Below, in pieces: positions 48,722 through 60,110 of a DNA stretch of 64,000 nucleotides. The stretch spans positions 1,834,001 through 1,898,000 of the forward strand of contig JARFJB010001965.1 in NCBI GenBank assembly GCA_036346205.1. The letters are read 5' to 3'. The stretch is from Vesta saturnalis. Lineage: Eukaryota; Arthropoda; Insecta; Coleoptera; Lampyridae. The number at the start of each line of letters is the position of its first letter. Position 1 is the first letter of the stretch. The translations under genes and the position numbers were made by a program. The notes below the pieces were generated by a model. That model was given only the letters and a program-made list of their open reading frames with translations, did no database searches and had not been told where the DNA came from.

Positions 48722-49080
48722 CAGGGTGTTTCGTTGGTAGCGGCGACATAAGAAAATAAAGTTGATGATGGTTTCTCGGAGACGAAACGTCGAATAAAAA
48801 CTTTGAAAATGCCATCTAATAGAATTCAAAAAGTGACAATGAAGAAGTAAGTACCTTTGATTTTTAAAAATCTTTTAAAATAAATGAAGGAATTACGAAA
48901 AAAGAAAAACCCAAAAATCGCATTTTGTATTAAATCTCGAAAACGATAAACAATAATGAACTTTTGCAAACTACATGTGAACATGCTCTAAATTATACGA
49001 CTTTTCTCTAATTTAACCGCCTTCGTATCTCTTACCGTTTTCAAGATCCCCATGCTGTTCATCCTTAGCTTGGGCACGTT
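48722..49080 (+). mobile_element. solo transposon left terminus
   Basis: TA is followed by CAGGGTGTTTCGTTGGTAGC, the terminus type of the CAGGGTG-ended Tc1/mariner-like elements. Some 350 bp of repeat-like sequence with AAATCTCGAAAACGATAAAC follow. No transposase or right end was identified; the right boundary is a guess. Confidence 0.45.
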
Positions 49081-49724
49081 ATAAACTCATGTTTATTTAG
49101 TACCCACTTTACGTGAGATTTTAAGATTGAATCATTGTTGTCTTTTTGTGAACTTGCTTAAATTTAATGAATTTCACTTTATGTGAAATTTTGATAACGA
49201 ATTCTTAATTTATGCTTACTGTACTTTTAGTTCCGTTTGTAGTAATGATTCTTGTCTTTGTTCTTTGATCAATTCGGTAAATCGGTTGGGCACACAATCC
49301 ATGCTTAATTCTAAATTTATCGAGACTAGCATTTTGAGTTAATTAACTAATGTTTTCTTTCAATACTATCCATAAACCGTTAGCTTATGCTGCCTTCTCT
49401 AAAACAAGTGATTAGCGTTATTTTACGGCACTGGTTCTTTCTTTTAGATACCAATTTTACTTCAATCTCTATTTGACTCGTACACTACCGACTACTCCCC
49501 TGAGGATTTTTCGAGCTACTGGCCGGTCTCAGAAAATTGAAAAAAAAACTACAAACACATAGAAAAAATCACATCGAGGATTAGTAAATACGAAAAGTAT
49601 TGCACGCAATAGTACTGGACGGTGTGTGATGCCTAAAGCAAATCTAATAATTAGTCACTTGCACTAATTTCTATAACTAAAATTTTAATATATTACAATT
49701 TTAGTACATAAAATAAGTAAATAT

Positions 49725-49960
49725 GTGGTGTGGAATAACACACGACCTTCCAACCCACAAAATGGAAATTAGAAGAAACAAAATAACGAATTTTTTTCGA
49801 CCTCCTGTGTATATGTTCATAATGACAATAGGCAACATTGTAAAAACAATAACAATAATCTAAGCCAGATAAGCGTTTAAACCTACATGTCAGATAGAGG
49901 TTAGACATGTAAATGCCAATTTAAAAAAATTCTAAAAGTCGCCCGCTTCTATAAACAATT
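49725..49960 (+). repeat. dispersed copy of palindrome family FR1, single arm
   Basis: ACACGACCTTCCAACCCACA and AAAATGGAAATTAGAAGAAA plus GGCAACATTGTAAAAACAAT and CATGTCAGATAGAGGTTAGA follow the same order as the outer arm at 46430-46690 inverted. It ends near GTCGCCCGCTTCTATAA. Confidence 0.7.
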
Positions 49961-50304
49961 TTTTAATAATTATTTAAGCTGTAGTCAAAAGTTAAATAAA
50001 AAGAACGGAAAGATCTTTACAACTTACAAGTTTAGTACATTTTGAACACATTTAAAACAAATTTAAAGATTTATCGCACACGAGCAAATGATCTTCCCAT
50101 AACTTTACTAATATCTAATTACATAAAATATTCGAAATTGGCAGATTTGTTTTTTTTTGCAATTTCAGCATGTATTTCAAATACTATTTTATTTTACGTA
50201 ATTTCGAAAGGGCAGAAATAGAAATATATCTACGGTTTATCAAATATTGGCAGTACCTTCCAAACTATTATAGCGGTATACCGTACTATTATGTAACCGC
50301 TTTA

Positions 50305-50460
50305 GTAATTGAAAATTGGCAACATTGTAAAAACAACAGTAATAATTTATGTCGCCTTGAAGTTACCTTCATGTCAGATAGAGGTTAATACGAATTTAGA
50401 GGCAAACTTGAAAAAATATTCAACAGCTGCCCGCTTTAATAAAAATATCGATAACGCAGT
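50305..50460 (+). repeat. dispersed copy of palindrome family FR1, partial arm
   Basis: TTGGCAACATTGTAAAAACA and TTCATGTCAGATAGAGGTTA, then GCCCGCTTTAATAAAAATATCGAT, matching the FR1 arm interior (45150-45290). Confidence 0.65.
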
Positions 50461-50469
50461 GTAAGACAT

Positions 50470-52830
50470 TTTAAATCGTATTTTTTAATTTTTAACCCTT
50501 ATTTGGCTTTGTATTAGAAAAAGTATATCCAAAAAATACATATTTAAATTACACACTTTCTTATAAGTTAATCGTTATGCAAACATTGAACAAATTTGAA
50601 CGAATACTTAAATACGATTTTCATACAGTTCGTTCTAATACAGTTTGGAAAATAAATGTGACATTTATAGATCTCCTAATTAAAGCTACATTTTTTAGAT
50701 CATCGCATACAGCCTTACAGTTTTGTGTGAATCAGGACGATTTTAATGCCCATCATCAAAAAGGTAATTGCTTTGGATGATGCAATTCATTTCGCTCTAC
50801 ATTAGAAAAGCGATTAAATTTCAGGCATAGATAAATCTACAACTTTACATTGCAATTTTTAAATTCGTGGCAACAGTCCGTAAATACGTAAAATTATTGA
50901 AGCTAAATACTCCAATTCTACTTTCCATGAAGCATTAAGTACATGTAATTCATAAATAGCAGCTAACCTATACGGTGATTATTTCAGCAAGATGGAGCTA
51001 CTGCTCACTTACTACATTTACAATAACATAGTTACAGAAAATTGGAATGGAACAAGTATTGTTCAATCAATACATCAGAAATTTGCATTCGCTATATTCA
51101 TTGGAGCATTTTAGGCTTCCGATGCAATGTCATTTATGTGTACATTTTATATAATAAAATCTTTAATTATTTATAGGCCTCCCAGCAACAAGCAATAGCT
51201 ATCGTAACAATAATTGCTTAATGATAAAAGTATAATAAAAGAATAATGAATATCAAGACGTGACGTGTTCTTATAATTTATGAACTGTAATTGGAATTAA
51301 TTTACAATACGAAGAATAACGGAACACACTTTTTATGAAAGCTTCAAGAAAATTTTTCTCTTTAAGCACCATAACGTCTTAAATTAACCGATATTACAAT
51401 ATCCTGACCGTTATGTATCAGTAGTTTTCAATTGAAAAAAATTATTAGTGGTTTGTACATAATAGATAAACAAAAACAATTTTGTTGCGCTTGAGAAATA
51501 TCAAGTCATCGTCTGTGACGGATATAAGAACACATCGCTAACAGGGATAACAAAAACAATTATTTCAAGGTGGCAAAAACGACGAGTCAGAGACGCATGA
51601 CCAATGAATGCATAGGCGTGGACCAAATTGTTTTACCAACAATTCCGTCCCTTAACAGAACTCGTACTCAACCACTAAAAGAGAAAACGGCCTAGTCATC
51701 ACCAATATATATTCAAATTTCGATCCCCTTCAAAATCCCCTTTCGAATGCATTGCTGTGCACGGTATTCAAAGATCAATCAAATTGTACTCGGTGCGCTA
51801 TTTCTAAACGTGCACGCACTTTATAAAATGCAAAACGATTTTAATTTTTAGTATCTAAAGTATTTTAATCACGTTTATCGCATAAATTTTATTAATTCGT
51901 TGTGCATTTATACCGAGATTAATCCAGAGAATATAACTTTTTTCTCGAGGCTACCAAGCATAGTTTTACCTGATCCTTGCTTAAATTGCTGTTAGCCGCA
52001 ATTGCCTTTGGGGCACACGATTATAGACCCAACGATTAAGTTAATTTAGAAAGAACTTCCACAAAAAAAACTGAATCGAATTTCATACTACCCGCGAGAA
52101 ATCACCTTTAAAATTAGACCCAATTCCAAGCTTCTGCTAACATACAAAATTGTGTTCGTTTATTACATCGGACGCTGCACACCTGCCTGTAATTCGGTTT
52201 TTTCTAAGCCTTCCTTCGATAATTTAATCTCTTTCGGTAGCAAAAACAAATGAAAGTACTATATATGAAATTTATATTGATAAGTAATTCAATTAGAATA
52301 GAGTTGTTTGATCTTTTCATTTCTCAGAGTGAAAAATATTTATTGTAAATACGGATTGGCTGATGTCCGTCACCTTACATGAAAAGATTAAAATGATCGA
52401 AAAATATTTTCTTTACACGTCAAATGACAAATTTTTGGCAGGTAAAAATTCTTTGACAGATTAAGATTTCTATAAAAGCTATTAAAGGAGGGATTTTTTG
52501 TGGTGTCTCTCAAATATATGGAATTTGCGCCATAAAAGAAGTTATCAACTCACCAACTTTGTTTTATTTTCACACTATGAAATTTGAACACAAAATGTAA
52601 ATATTTTTCAAAATTCATAAGGGAACACTCAAATATTTCCGTTCAGCTTCAGAGATGAACGTACGTGATAAATAAGCTCGTAAATAAGATGGGACTTAGT
52701 CAGTCTATCAAACTACGTAAAAGCTTAAATAAAACACAAGACAGAATTCACAACGCTGATTTTCAAAGAATGGATTAAGCCGATGAAATAAATTATTTGA
52801 TCCGAAAACTAAGATAAGAAAAATAATATT
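50470..52830. other. no gene seen
   Basis: AT-rich sequence without recognisable coding, RNA or repeat content. An open frame of 67 codons at 50577-50780 has no motif. Confidence 0.5.
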
Positions 52831-52835
52831 TATTC

Positions 52836-52838
<3 letters not shown>

Positions 52839-52905
<67 letters not shown>
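52839..52905. repeat. (TA)n tract 4
   Basis: About 67 bases of TA dinucleotide directly preceding the B-family terminus (TTATCGCGGGTCTGAC). Confidence 0.97.
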
Positions 52906-52908
<3 letters not shown>

Positions 52909-53735
52909 CGCGGGTCTGACTTATAATAAGTAAAACAAAGACAGTACAATCACGTGCTAAGTGAGATAGAATACACAACAAACTAAAAGCGATGAGGCCA
53001 TATTGTGTATTTTTTGTCCAAATTATTTAGTTAATTAATTATAGTAAAGTTAATAGATTATATAAGCTCTTTATTATATTTTCTTAATATATGCTTAAAC
53101 AAGTTCAATGACTTAATTAAATATAATTTTATCTCATAGTTTTGATATTAAGTATGTAATTTGAAAAATAAAAAATATAATGAAGTTAAAATTTGCCCTG
53201 TTAAAATAAATGGATATTTAACTGGTGATCAAATTAAGATTTTATTTATTGGATAAAATGAATTTCTTTGTATTTTTTTTTAATATTGGTATAATAGATA
53301 AAATTATAATTGATATGAGAAGTGCAATTACTCCCCCGAACTGAATTTTATCACAGATTGGGTTACTGCTTTGCGCAAGGTGGAGGTCTTTTCAAAAATC
53401 TTATAGAGTTTTGAAAAAAGTGTATTCTATTTATTTTTAAAAATATTTGGTTTTTCAATAAGAATTATAATGCTAAAGTTAAACCTAAAGTGTAAAGTAT
53501 TCACTTAACAGTTTTAAAGAACTGGCGATTTTTCAACATCATCTTAATTGCTTTGGTTTCGTTAGAAATGTTGAAGCTAGATTGAAGGAGACTCACGTAG
53601 TTCATATTTTGTGCCTACATACAAATATGTAAGTGGCAACATCGGTAAAGTTATGTCTCTCTCACACTCATATAATGCTTATTGGGTTTCTTTCTAGCTT
53701 ATTATAAGTCAGACCCCCAATAATGTTTTTCTATA

Positions 53736-53738
<3 letters not shown>
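52906..53738 (+). mobile_element. internally deleted transposon B derivative
   Basis: Both ends carry the B terminus in inverted orientation: ATTATCGCGGGTCTGACTTA at 52906, and the reverse complement of AAGTCAGACCCCCAATAATG near 53738. Positions 53330-53738 match transposon B at 5975-6480 inverted, including the transposase C-terminus (AACTGAATTTTATCACAGAT). The catalytic and N-terminal coding parts are gone; the left 420 bp is AT-rich and probably represents the other end of the full element. At about 833 bp it is nonautonomous. (TA)n lies on both sides. Confidence 0.82.

Positions 53739-53794
<56 letters not shown>
53739..53794. repeat. (TA)n tract 5
   Basis: About 56 bases of TA dinucleotide wedged between the right end of the B derivative and the left end of transposon F. 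Confidence 0.97.
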
Positions 53795-53795
<1 letters not shown>

Positions 53796-53798
<3 letters not shown>

Positions 53799-54135
53799 TG
53801 GGTGTTTCAAAAACGTTCCACGAATTTCTAGGGTAAATAGGATATCAAAAAATAACGTTAGTTTGGTTCAATAAGCATGTGTCCGAAAATGCCTCACTAA
53901 GAAAATACGGCCCTGTAAAAGTGGCCCCTCAAATCCTCTTTTTTTATTTCTGAAACGGTTGAAGATACCTAAATGAAATTTAGATCACAACCTTTGATTA
54001 GGTCATAAAAGATAGTGTTAACAAATTTTTAATATTTTGTACAGGAGCGTCGCTAAAGGGGGGGTGCCACCTATTTTGCCCCCAAACTTTTTTATGGGAA
54101 TATTTAATTTTTTGGGCAAAAATAACATTTTTTAA
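53796..54135 (+). repeat. transposon F left inverted repeat, outer part
   Basis: Outer 340 bp of the left repeat, up to the piggyBac TTAA target. It continues at 56464-56560. Confidence 0.87.
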
Positions 54136-56463
54136 CACATTCGCGGACACAGAGAGACAAATTAGGGGTCTCAGTGGGACACACTGGAAATTTCTTCTAT
54201 GGGTTATTTTCTATGTACCTTGTTTCTCAAAAAAACCTAGCCTGCAATTGTAGACCTCTCCCAGCAGAGCAAAATTTTTGATGTGTAGAAACAAAATTGT
54301 CTGCACATGCAGACAACGTTTCTCCATTTTAACATACAGACGAAATATTTCCACTGAAGGAAGAACTGTCCGACTTATTAGAAATAAACTTTTATTTAGT
54401 TTACATAAAAACGAAAACATATATTCTGCAACATAAACTAAACCAGTACAAAACAAAATAAACTAAAAGTGCAAAACAAAATGAAATTAAATTTTTCAAC
54501 TCATAAACTAAAACAAAACTAAATGGAATGAAATTGTTCGAAGCACTCTCCTACAAAGAGGCGGTTTTGAATCACAACCTTTACATCTCCAAGAGGTTTG
54601 CCCCCTTTTCCCATTCGAAGAACACAGTGTGCATCTTAGAAAGTAGCTTTTTCTTTTATAATTTTCTTTAGGTGGTGGGATTTTTCGAGCACATGCTTCT
54701 GTTGCTCTACTGGTGCATTTCTTGTCTTGCGGAAATTTACCGCTACTACGGTAACCAGTTTTCTGCCATCTTTTATTTCAGGAGGTATACTGAGGAATCC
54801 TTTTGTAATGTCTTCTCTAAAGGTCAACAAGCTTCTTTTGGACTCATTTATCTTTCGATATAATAAAAAGATATTTACGATGGTTATGTCCAGTAAATGG
54901 AAGATAACTTTTTTGTACCATCTCACAGACTTCCTCGGGCAGCTATAGTAAGAAGTGAGTTGGTCACACCTGTCGACTCCAGACATATGAAGATTATATT
55001 GATGAACTTCTTCTGGCTTCATTTTTTGTAAAATTTTGTCGTAATGCATAAGACTTCTCTTTTGTCTATCCATTTGGATACGTAGACTTTACCCTTCCGC
55101 AGTCAAATGTGTTCACCTCTTCTCAGTTTGTTCGAGGTAACAGTTTTTGGGTTGCCCTTTCTGTTAGATCAAAAAATATGGGATGATAGTAGAGTGTGTC
55201 CAAAGAAAATAATTTGAAGATCGTTGGAAAATGGATTTGACCTTGAAGTATACATATGCCAATAAATTTGTACAATTCTTCACAGTTCGTTTCGTCAAAT
55301 TTAGTAAAACGCTCATGTCTGAGTTTAGGTTTATTGGATTTTTCCAATTTTTTACCATAACTATTTGTATTCGTAACGAGCAAATCCATCTCTTCTTGGC
55401 TCCACAAGGAATTAAAAACTTCAATAAGGGATGGAGGATACAGATTTACGCCAACAGAAATTTGATCAAATTTAAAATTTGGAATTCCGCTTGTTGTTTC
55501 CTCCACTCATCATTTTCATCACCTTCGTTCGTGTTTTGAGCATTACCTTCAAGATTACCTACAACAATACCGTCATCACCTATTTCGGGAACATTGTCAA
55601 TAGTATTTTCTGTCGATTCTGTATTTTCACTCATAAGTTCTGTTATATCCCCTCACTCATCATTTTCACCGTATTCGACATTACCATGTAATTGACTTGT
55701 ACCTGTAAAACAGACATAAATGAATGGACCTTACCTCCAACGTCACTCTCAACAATACCTTCAATAGTTCTTTCATAATTATCCACAACTGAATTTTCGT
55801 CTGATTCTGAAGCACTGATCGTAACGTCACTCATCCTCACGACTTGAACAAAAATCTGGGTCTCTCTCCTGCAAAAGCATCCTCTTCTGAATCTGATCCG
55901 TCGTAATTTTCATCGTCGGTTTGTACTTCATCAAATAATTGTAATAAAGAGCCTCCTTTTTCGAATCCATTCTCGTATCGTCTGTTTGCTATAAATATAA
56001 AAAAAACTGTATAGATTCTTCGCTAAAATAACCTATAAAAATAAATAAAATAGGTAATAAAATGACCTATCAAAGTAACCTCTATGAATTCGTACTGACC
56101 AAAAAATATTACTTTCTCAACACAACAAGCACGAACAAATGACTTTTTCACGATACAAAAACAATAAATATTACTTACCACGCCTAAGGACATAACACGT
56201 CCACTCCTGCATAATCTTATGCACTAACCGTCTGCGAACGCAGTCGTGCGTTTCTTAGCGCTAACAATAATTTGGCGCAAACGCATGAGCAGATATCAAC
56301 AAAATCGCTTTTGAGGAACAATTCCCAGAAGAGCTCCGTAAGCGTTTACAGAAATAGCGACTAGTGTTACAGACGCATCCACTATGGACAGTCAAATATC
56401 GTCTGCATTTGCAGACGCATCCTCTGAGGAGTGTCTGTAATTTCAGACGTGTCCACGAATGTG
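54136..56463 (-). mobile_element. piggyBac-family element nested in transposon F
   Basis: TTAA (54132-54135) precedes the terminus CACATTCGCGGACAC. The right end GTGTCCACGAATGTG is its inverted match with one mismatch and is followed by CTAA (56464-56467), a one-base-diverged copy of TTAA. Subterminal CAGACG-type repeats occur near both ends (for example 54300 and 56370-56440). The interior is a minus-strand piggyBac transposase with a large deletion. Confidence 0.93.
54500..55975 (-). pseudogene. piggyBac transposase, internally deleted
   Basis: Read downward. An acidic N-terminus (ENGFEKGGSLLQLFDEVQTD, then DENYDGSDSEEDAFAGE, 55980-55870) and further acidic segments (55840-55450) precede the start of the transposase domain: GIPNFKFDQISVGVNLYPPS, RHERFTKFDETN and ICILQGQIHFPTIFKLF (55490-55190). 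An estimated 250 residues holding the first two catalytic Asp are missing. It resumes KGKVYVSKWIDKREVL (about 55095) and VDRCDQLTSYYS with the third catalytic Asp, then RWYKKVIFHLLDI. After a frameshift a cysteine-rich tail with RCTLCSSNGKRG and WRCKGCDSKPPLC (54630-54540) completes it. Inactive. Confidence 0.92.
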
Positions 56464-56719
56464 CTAAACAATTTGCCACAAAAAAGGTACTCTTGATGAA
56501 AGTCAAAAAATTACTGGTTTTGGAGTTATTTGAGGTTTTAACATGCTTTGCCCAAAATAAGAAAATGAAAGAAATACCTATCGAGTTAATTTGATTTACT
56601 TGAATTAAGTGGGCTTAGACGGCAGACTCGCGATTTTTTTGTTTGAGAGATTCGTTTGGCACATTGTTGTAAATAGTTTTGCTTTGTTTAACAAGTAATA
56701 ACACTTTTAAAAACTTTAT

Positions 56720-57835
56720 ATGTACACTAACAGTGACTATACCGATACATTGTTCACATTAGGGGAATGTGATGGAAATGCTAAAGGAACTAAAAGATAT
56801 GCGGAAAAATTTCCAAGAAGTGTTCCGGATTCAAAAACATTTTTGAATTTAGTGAGGCGGTGCCGTGAGACTGGAACCTTTAAATCGCGAATGGCAAGAA
56901 TTCCTCAAACAGAAGAAAATATTTTAAATCTAGTTATTGCGGATCCTAAGATAAGTGTAAGAAATGTGGCAATGGCAAGTAACGCAAGTGTTTCTAGTGT
57001 ATATCGTGTATTAAAAGAACAATTATTGCTCCCGTTTCACTATAGGCAAGTACCAGAACTATTACCCGAAGATCTTTTTTTGAGAAGAGACTTTTGCGTT
57101 TTAATTATGACAAGAAAGAATGAAACAGAACCCTGATTTTTTACAAAATATTCTTTTCACCGATGAATCAACTTTTACTGCACAAGGTATGTTTAATAGT
57201 CATAACAGTCACTTCTGGGCAGAGGAAAATCCAAGGGTTAAACGTGTAACGCATTATCAACATAATTTTAAGTTGAATGTATAGAACCCTGATTTTTTAC
57301 AAAATATTCTTTTCACCGATGAATCAACTTTTACTACACAAGGTATGTTTAATAGTCATAACAGTCACTTCTGGGCAGAGGAAAATCCAAAGGTTAAACG
57401 TGTAACGCATTATCAACATAATTTTAAGTTGAATGTATGGGCTGCTTCAATAGGCAACCGCCTCGTTGCACACCATATTTTTGATGAAATTTAAATGGTA
57501 GTGTTTACAATGAATTTTTGGATAATCGTTTATTTCCGCTATTAGAAGATTTGCCTCTTGATATACGAATAAATATAGTTTTTATGCATGATGGTGGCCC
57601 ACCTCATTTCAGTGGACAAGCTAGAAGATGGCTTAACGAACATTTTCCAAATCGTTGGATTGGTCGAGGTGCTGATGCTCCTATCCACTGCCCTCCAAGG
57701 TCCCCTGAACTAAATCCCTTGGATTTTGATGTGTGGAGTTTAGTTAAAGAGAAAGTATATTCAAGCGAAATAAATTCCATTGAAGAACTTCAAGCGAGAG
57801 TTGAAAATAATTCAAGAACGTTAATTCAAGAATAA
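56720..57835 (+). pseudogene. transposon F transposase with duplicated catalytic block
   Basis: ATG at 56720 gives MYTNSDYTDTLFTLGECDGN, a DUF4817-type start with RYAEKFPRSVPDSKTFLNL and RCRETGTF and no intron. The HTH follows (VRNVAMASNASVSSVYRVLK), then VPELLPEDLFLRRDFC. A one-base shift near 57125 leads to NPDFLQNILFTDESTFTAQG (first catalytic Asp). This 52-codon block occurs twice in tandem, joined by a TAG. WAASIGNRLVAHHIF follows. The second Asp is in NIVFMHDGGPPHFSGQARRW and the third in PPRSPELNPLDFDVW; two extra residues (GAD) enlarge the usual spacing to about 43. The ORF ends SRTLIQE at 57835. Apart from the duplication, one frameshift and stops near 57490 it is the best preserved transposase here. 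Confidence 0.88.
57127..57438 (+). repeat. 156-bp tandem duplication in transposase F
   Basis: 57127-57282 is repeated at 57283-57438 with two substitutions (G/A near ACT.CACAAG and in CCAA.GGTTAAA). The period is 156 bp, a multiple of three. Confidence 0.97.
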
Positions 57836-58094
57836 AGGATTGTTTTCACTAGAAAAACATTTATTATGTATTCGTGAAAATGCGCGGCATTTCGTTGTTT
57901 TTTTTAAATTGTTTCCTTTGTCTGTTCTGTGTTAATGTCATACAATTAAAACCTTTTTAAGTTCTAAATAATTTACAACATTTTTGCCTCATAGTTGTTT
58001 CTGAAATAATCATTATTCCCTGAGGTAGTTCGTTCTCGCGCATGAAATTTATTAATTATTACATTTTAAAATAATTTATTAATTCGGTCAGCAT

Positions 58095-58502
58095 TACTTG
58101 CTAAAACCTCAAATAACTCCAAAACCAGCAATTTTTTTGACTTTCGACAAGAGTATCTTTTTTACGTCAAATTATTTAAAAAATACTATTTTTGCCCAAA
58201 CAATTAAAAAAATCCCCATAAAAAAGTTTGGGGGCAAAATAAGTGGCACCCCCCTCCCCCTTAGCGACGCTCGTATACAAAATATTAAAAATTTGTCAAC
58301 ACTATCTTTTATGCCTAATCAAAAGTATTTGTGGACTAAATTTCATTTAGGTATCTTAAACCGTTTCACAGATAATTAAAAAAAATGATTTTTGGAGCCA
58401 CTTGTACAAGGCCGTATCATCTTAAGGAGGCGTTTTCGCACACATGTTTATAATATTCTATTTACCCTAAAAATTAGCCGAACATTTTTCTGAAACACTC
58501 TG
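58095..58502 (-). repeat. transposon F right inverted repeat, uninterrupted
   Basis: Inverted partner of the split left repeat. It carries TTTTTTAAATAATTTGACG (read inverted) where the left arm received the piggyBac insertion. Confidence 0.88.
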
Positions 58503-58779
58503 TATTTTAGAAAACTTGGCCACAATAATTTATAGCAGTTTGACATTGTCTTAGTCTTATTGACTTAATACAATGATAGTTATTATACTTAGTATTATAC
58601 TTATGAACAGATTTATGAGAGCAATAATCTGATACATGTTTATGTATAAAAAGCAAATGGTCCAAAATGTATTGGCAAGAGGCCGTTAAAATATTTATGT
58701 TAAAAAAAATATCCCGACAATTACTACGACAACTAGCATTTACTATATTGCCAGGACGTGCGCCGCCAGAGGCGTGCAC

Positions 58780-60110
58780 GGGTGTGGTGAACCTGAGATT
58801 TCCTAGCTGGGAACGATTGAGCGCTAGCCGTCTTTTAATACCGCAACTGCGAACATTACTTCAGCCACTCTAGAAGGGCGTGGCTGGGGAACGTCGTATA
58901 GGTAGCGGTCGGTAGGTAGCCGTGGCTTAATCTTCTGCGAGGAAAGTAACCTCTATAATAAAAATTCACCAATCCCAAGGTTGTTTGACAGTTTTTGGTG
59001 CTGAAGGGATTTCGCGAAGGCAAGCATGTGCCTGGTCAAGGGAAGCCTGGTCATAGCGTTAAAACGCTTCTGGAAGCTCTTCTCTGCTTCAGTTGACATC
59101 ATTTCAATTAAGGGGGAGGCATGTGCACCTCATGCCAGCCGGGAGGTACCACCTCCCTTACCATGGGTTCCTTAATATTGAGTCTCCTATTTATGCGCTC
59201 GGTAAAGGCTGCCGGTCACCCTTTTCCTTATCCTTAATATTTTCTCAAGCTATTCTTCTTCTCGCCCTCACTGTCTTCCTATCGGATGGAGATTTCAAAG
59301 TAAAAAAAAAGATGACTGTAATTTGTAGGGTAATAAATGCCGAACATAAAATACTGCCCCGTTCGGATGTCTGGGAGAGCAGGGCCCAAGTTACCTCGGT
59401 CATCGAAAGTACTCACTTTCTGATCCATTATTGCAACATCCGTGGTATCAGGTATAATCTTAAAGCAGTTCATCCACATCTTGAACAATTACAACCTGAC
59501 ATTTTGATGCTCCGATTCGCCTGATTTGAAATTTCCCCAATACAATATTCACTCTAACTTTCGATTCAAAGAAGGAGCGTGTGTCTATCTCAAGAACTAC
59601 ATCGCTTGCAAGAAGATTTCTTCTTTGGAGAATAAATAAATGATTTCTGAACCCATGAGAATCCCTGATAATCCTAACCATACCCCACATCTTCTAGATC
59701 CCTTTCTTACATCAAACCCACTTGTTTATAAAACTTTAGTTCTTTCACCACTATGTCTATCCGACCATTGTGTAATAGAAATAGCTTCTACTGTCCACAA
59801 TTCCTCTTTTGCTCGCAACACTGATAGAACCTTGTTGTGTTTTAAGCTAAATGGAGTGATTTACGGTATTTCGTTGAAAATATTTCCATGGCGTGAATAT
59901 TGTTTTAAATCGTCCTCATCTTCGGACATTGCACTTTCAGTATGTGAAGGACAGGGAGTTATACACTCCCAAAAAACAAAATCGTATAGGTCATTCTCGT
60001 TCCCAGCCCTGGTTCAATATGCGCCGTCATGTGGAATACGTTGGTGCTAGAAATACTTGCAAAATTGTTATCACTAAAGCTAGAACAACAATTGCTATTC
60101 GCTATGAATA
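58780..60110 (+). pseudogene. LINE fragment N (5' region and endonuclease), 3'-truncated
   Basis: A GC-richer 5' region with GCCAGCCGGGAGGTACCACC (about 59136) precedes an APE endonuclease. ALPRSDV-like readings are followed by FLIHYCNIRGIRYNLKAVHP and HLEQLQPDILML (about 59425-59510), then FKEGVCVYLKNYIA in another frame. PMRIPDNPNHTPHLLDPFLT and SDHCVIEI (59653-59790) are the C-terminal endonuclease motifs. FPWREYCFKSSSSSDIA and a QPWFN block (about 60010) are characteristic of the linker before the reverse transcriptase. The copy stops near 60090-60110, where a different LINE begins, so it lacks the reverse transcriptase. Confidence 0.72.

Larger units (their letters stand above)
53796..58502 (+). 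mobile_element. transposon F, Tc1/mariner-like with about 410-440-bp inverted repeats
   Basis: The left end CACTGGGTGTTTCAAAAACG at 53796 follows (TA)n. The right end GAAACACTCTG at 58502 is followed by TA. The left repeat (53796-54135 continued at 56464-56560) and the right repeat (58095-58502) align throughout; shared blocks are AAAGTTTGGGGGCAAAATA, AATATTAAAAATTTGTC and GGTTTTGGAGTTATTTGAGG. A piggyBac element (54136-56463) splits the left repeat. The transposase gene lies between 56720 and 57835. Without the insertion F would be about 2.4 kb. Confidence 0.87.
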
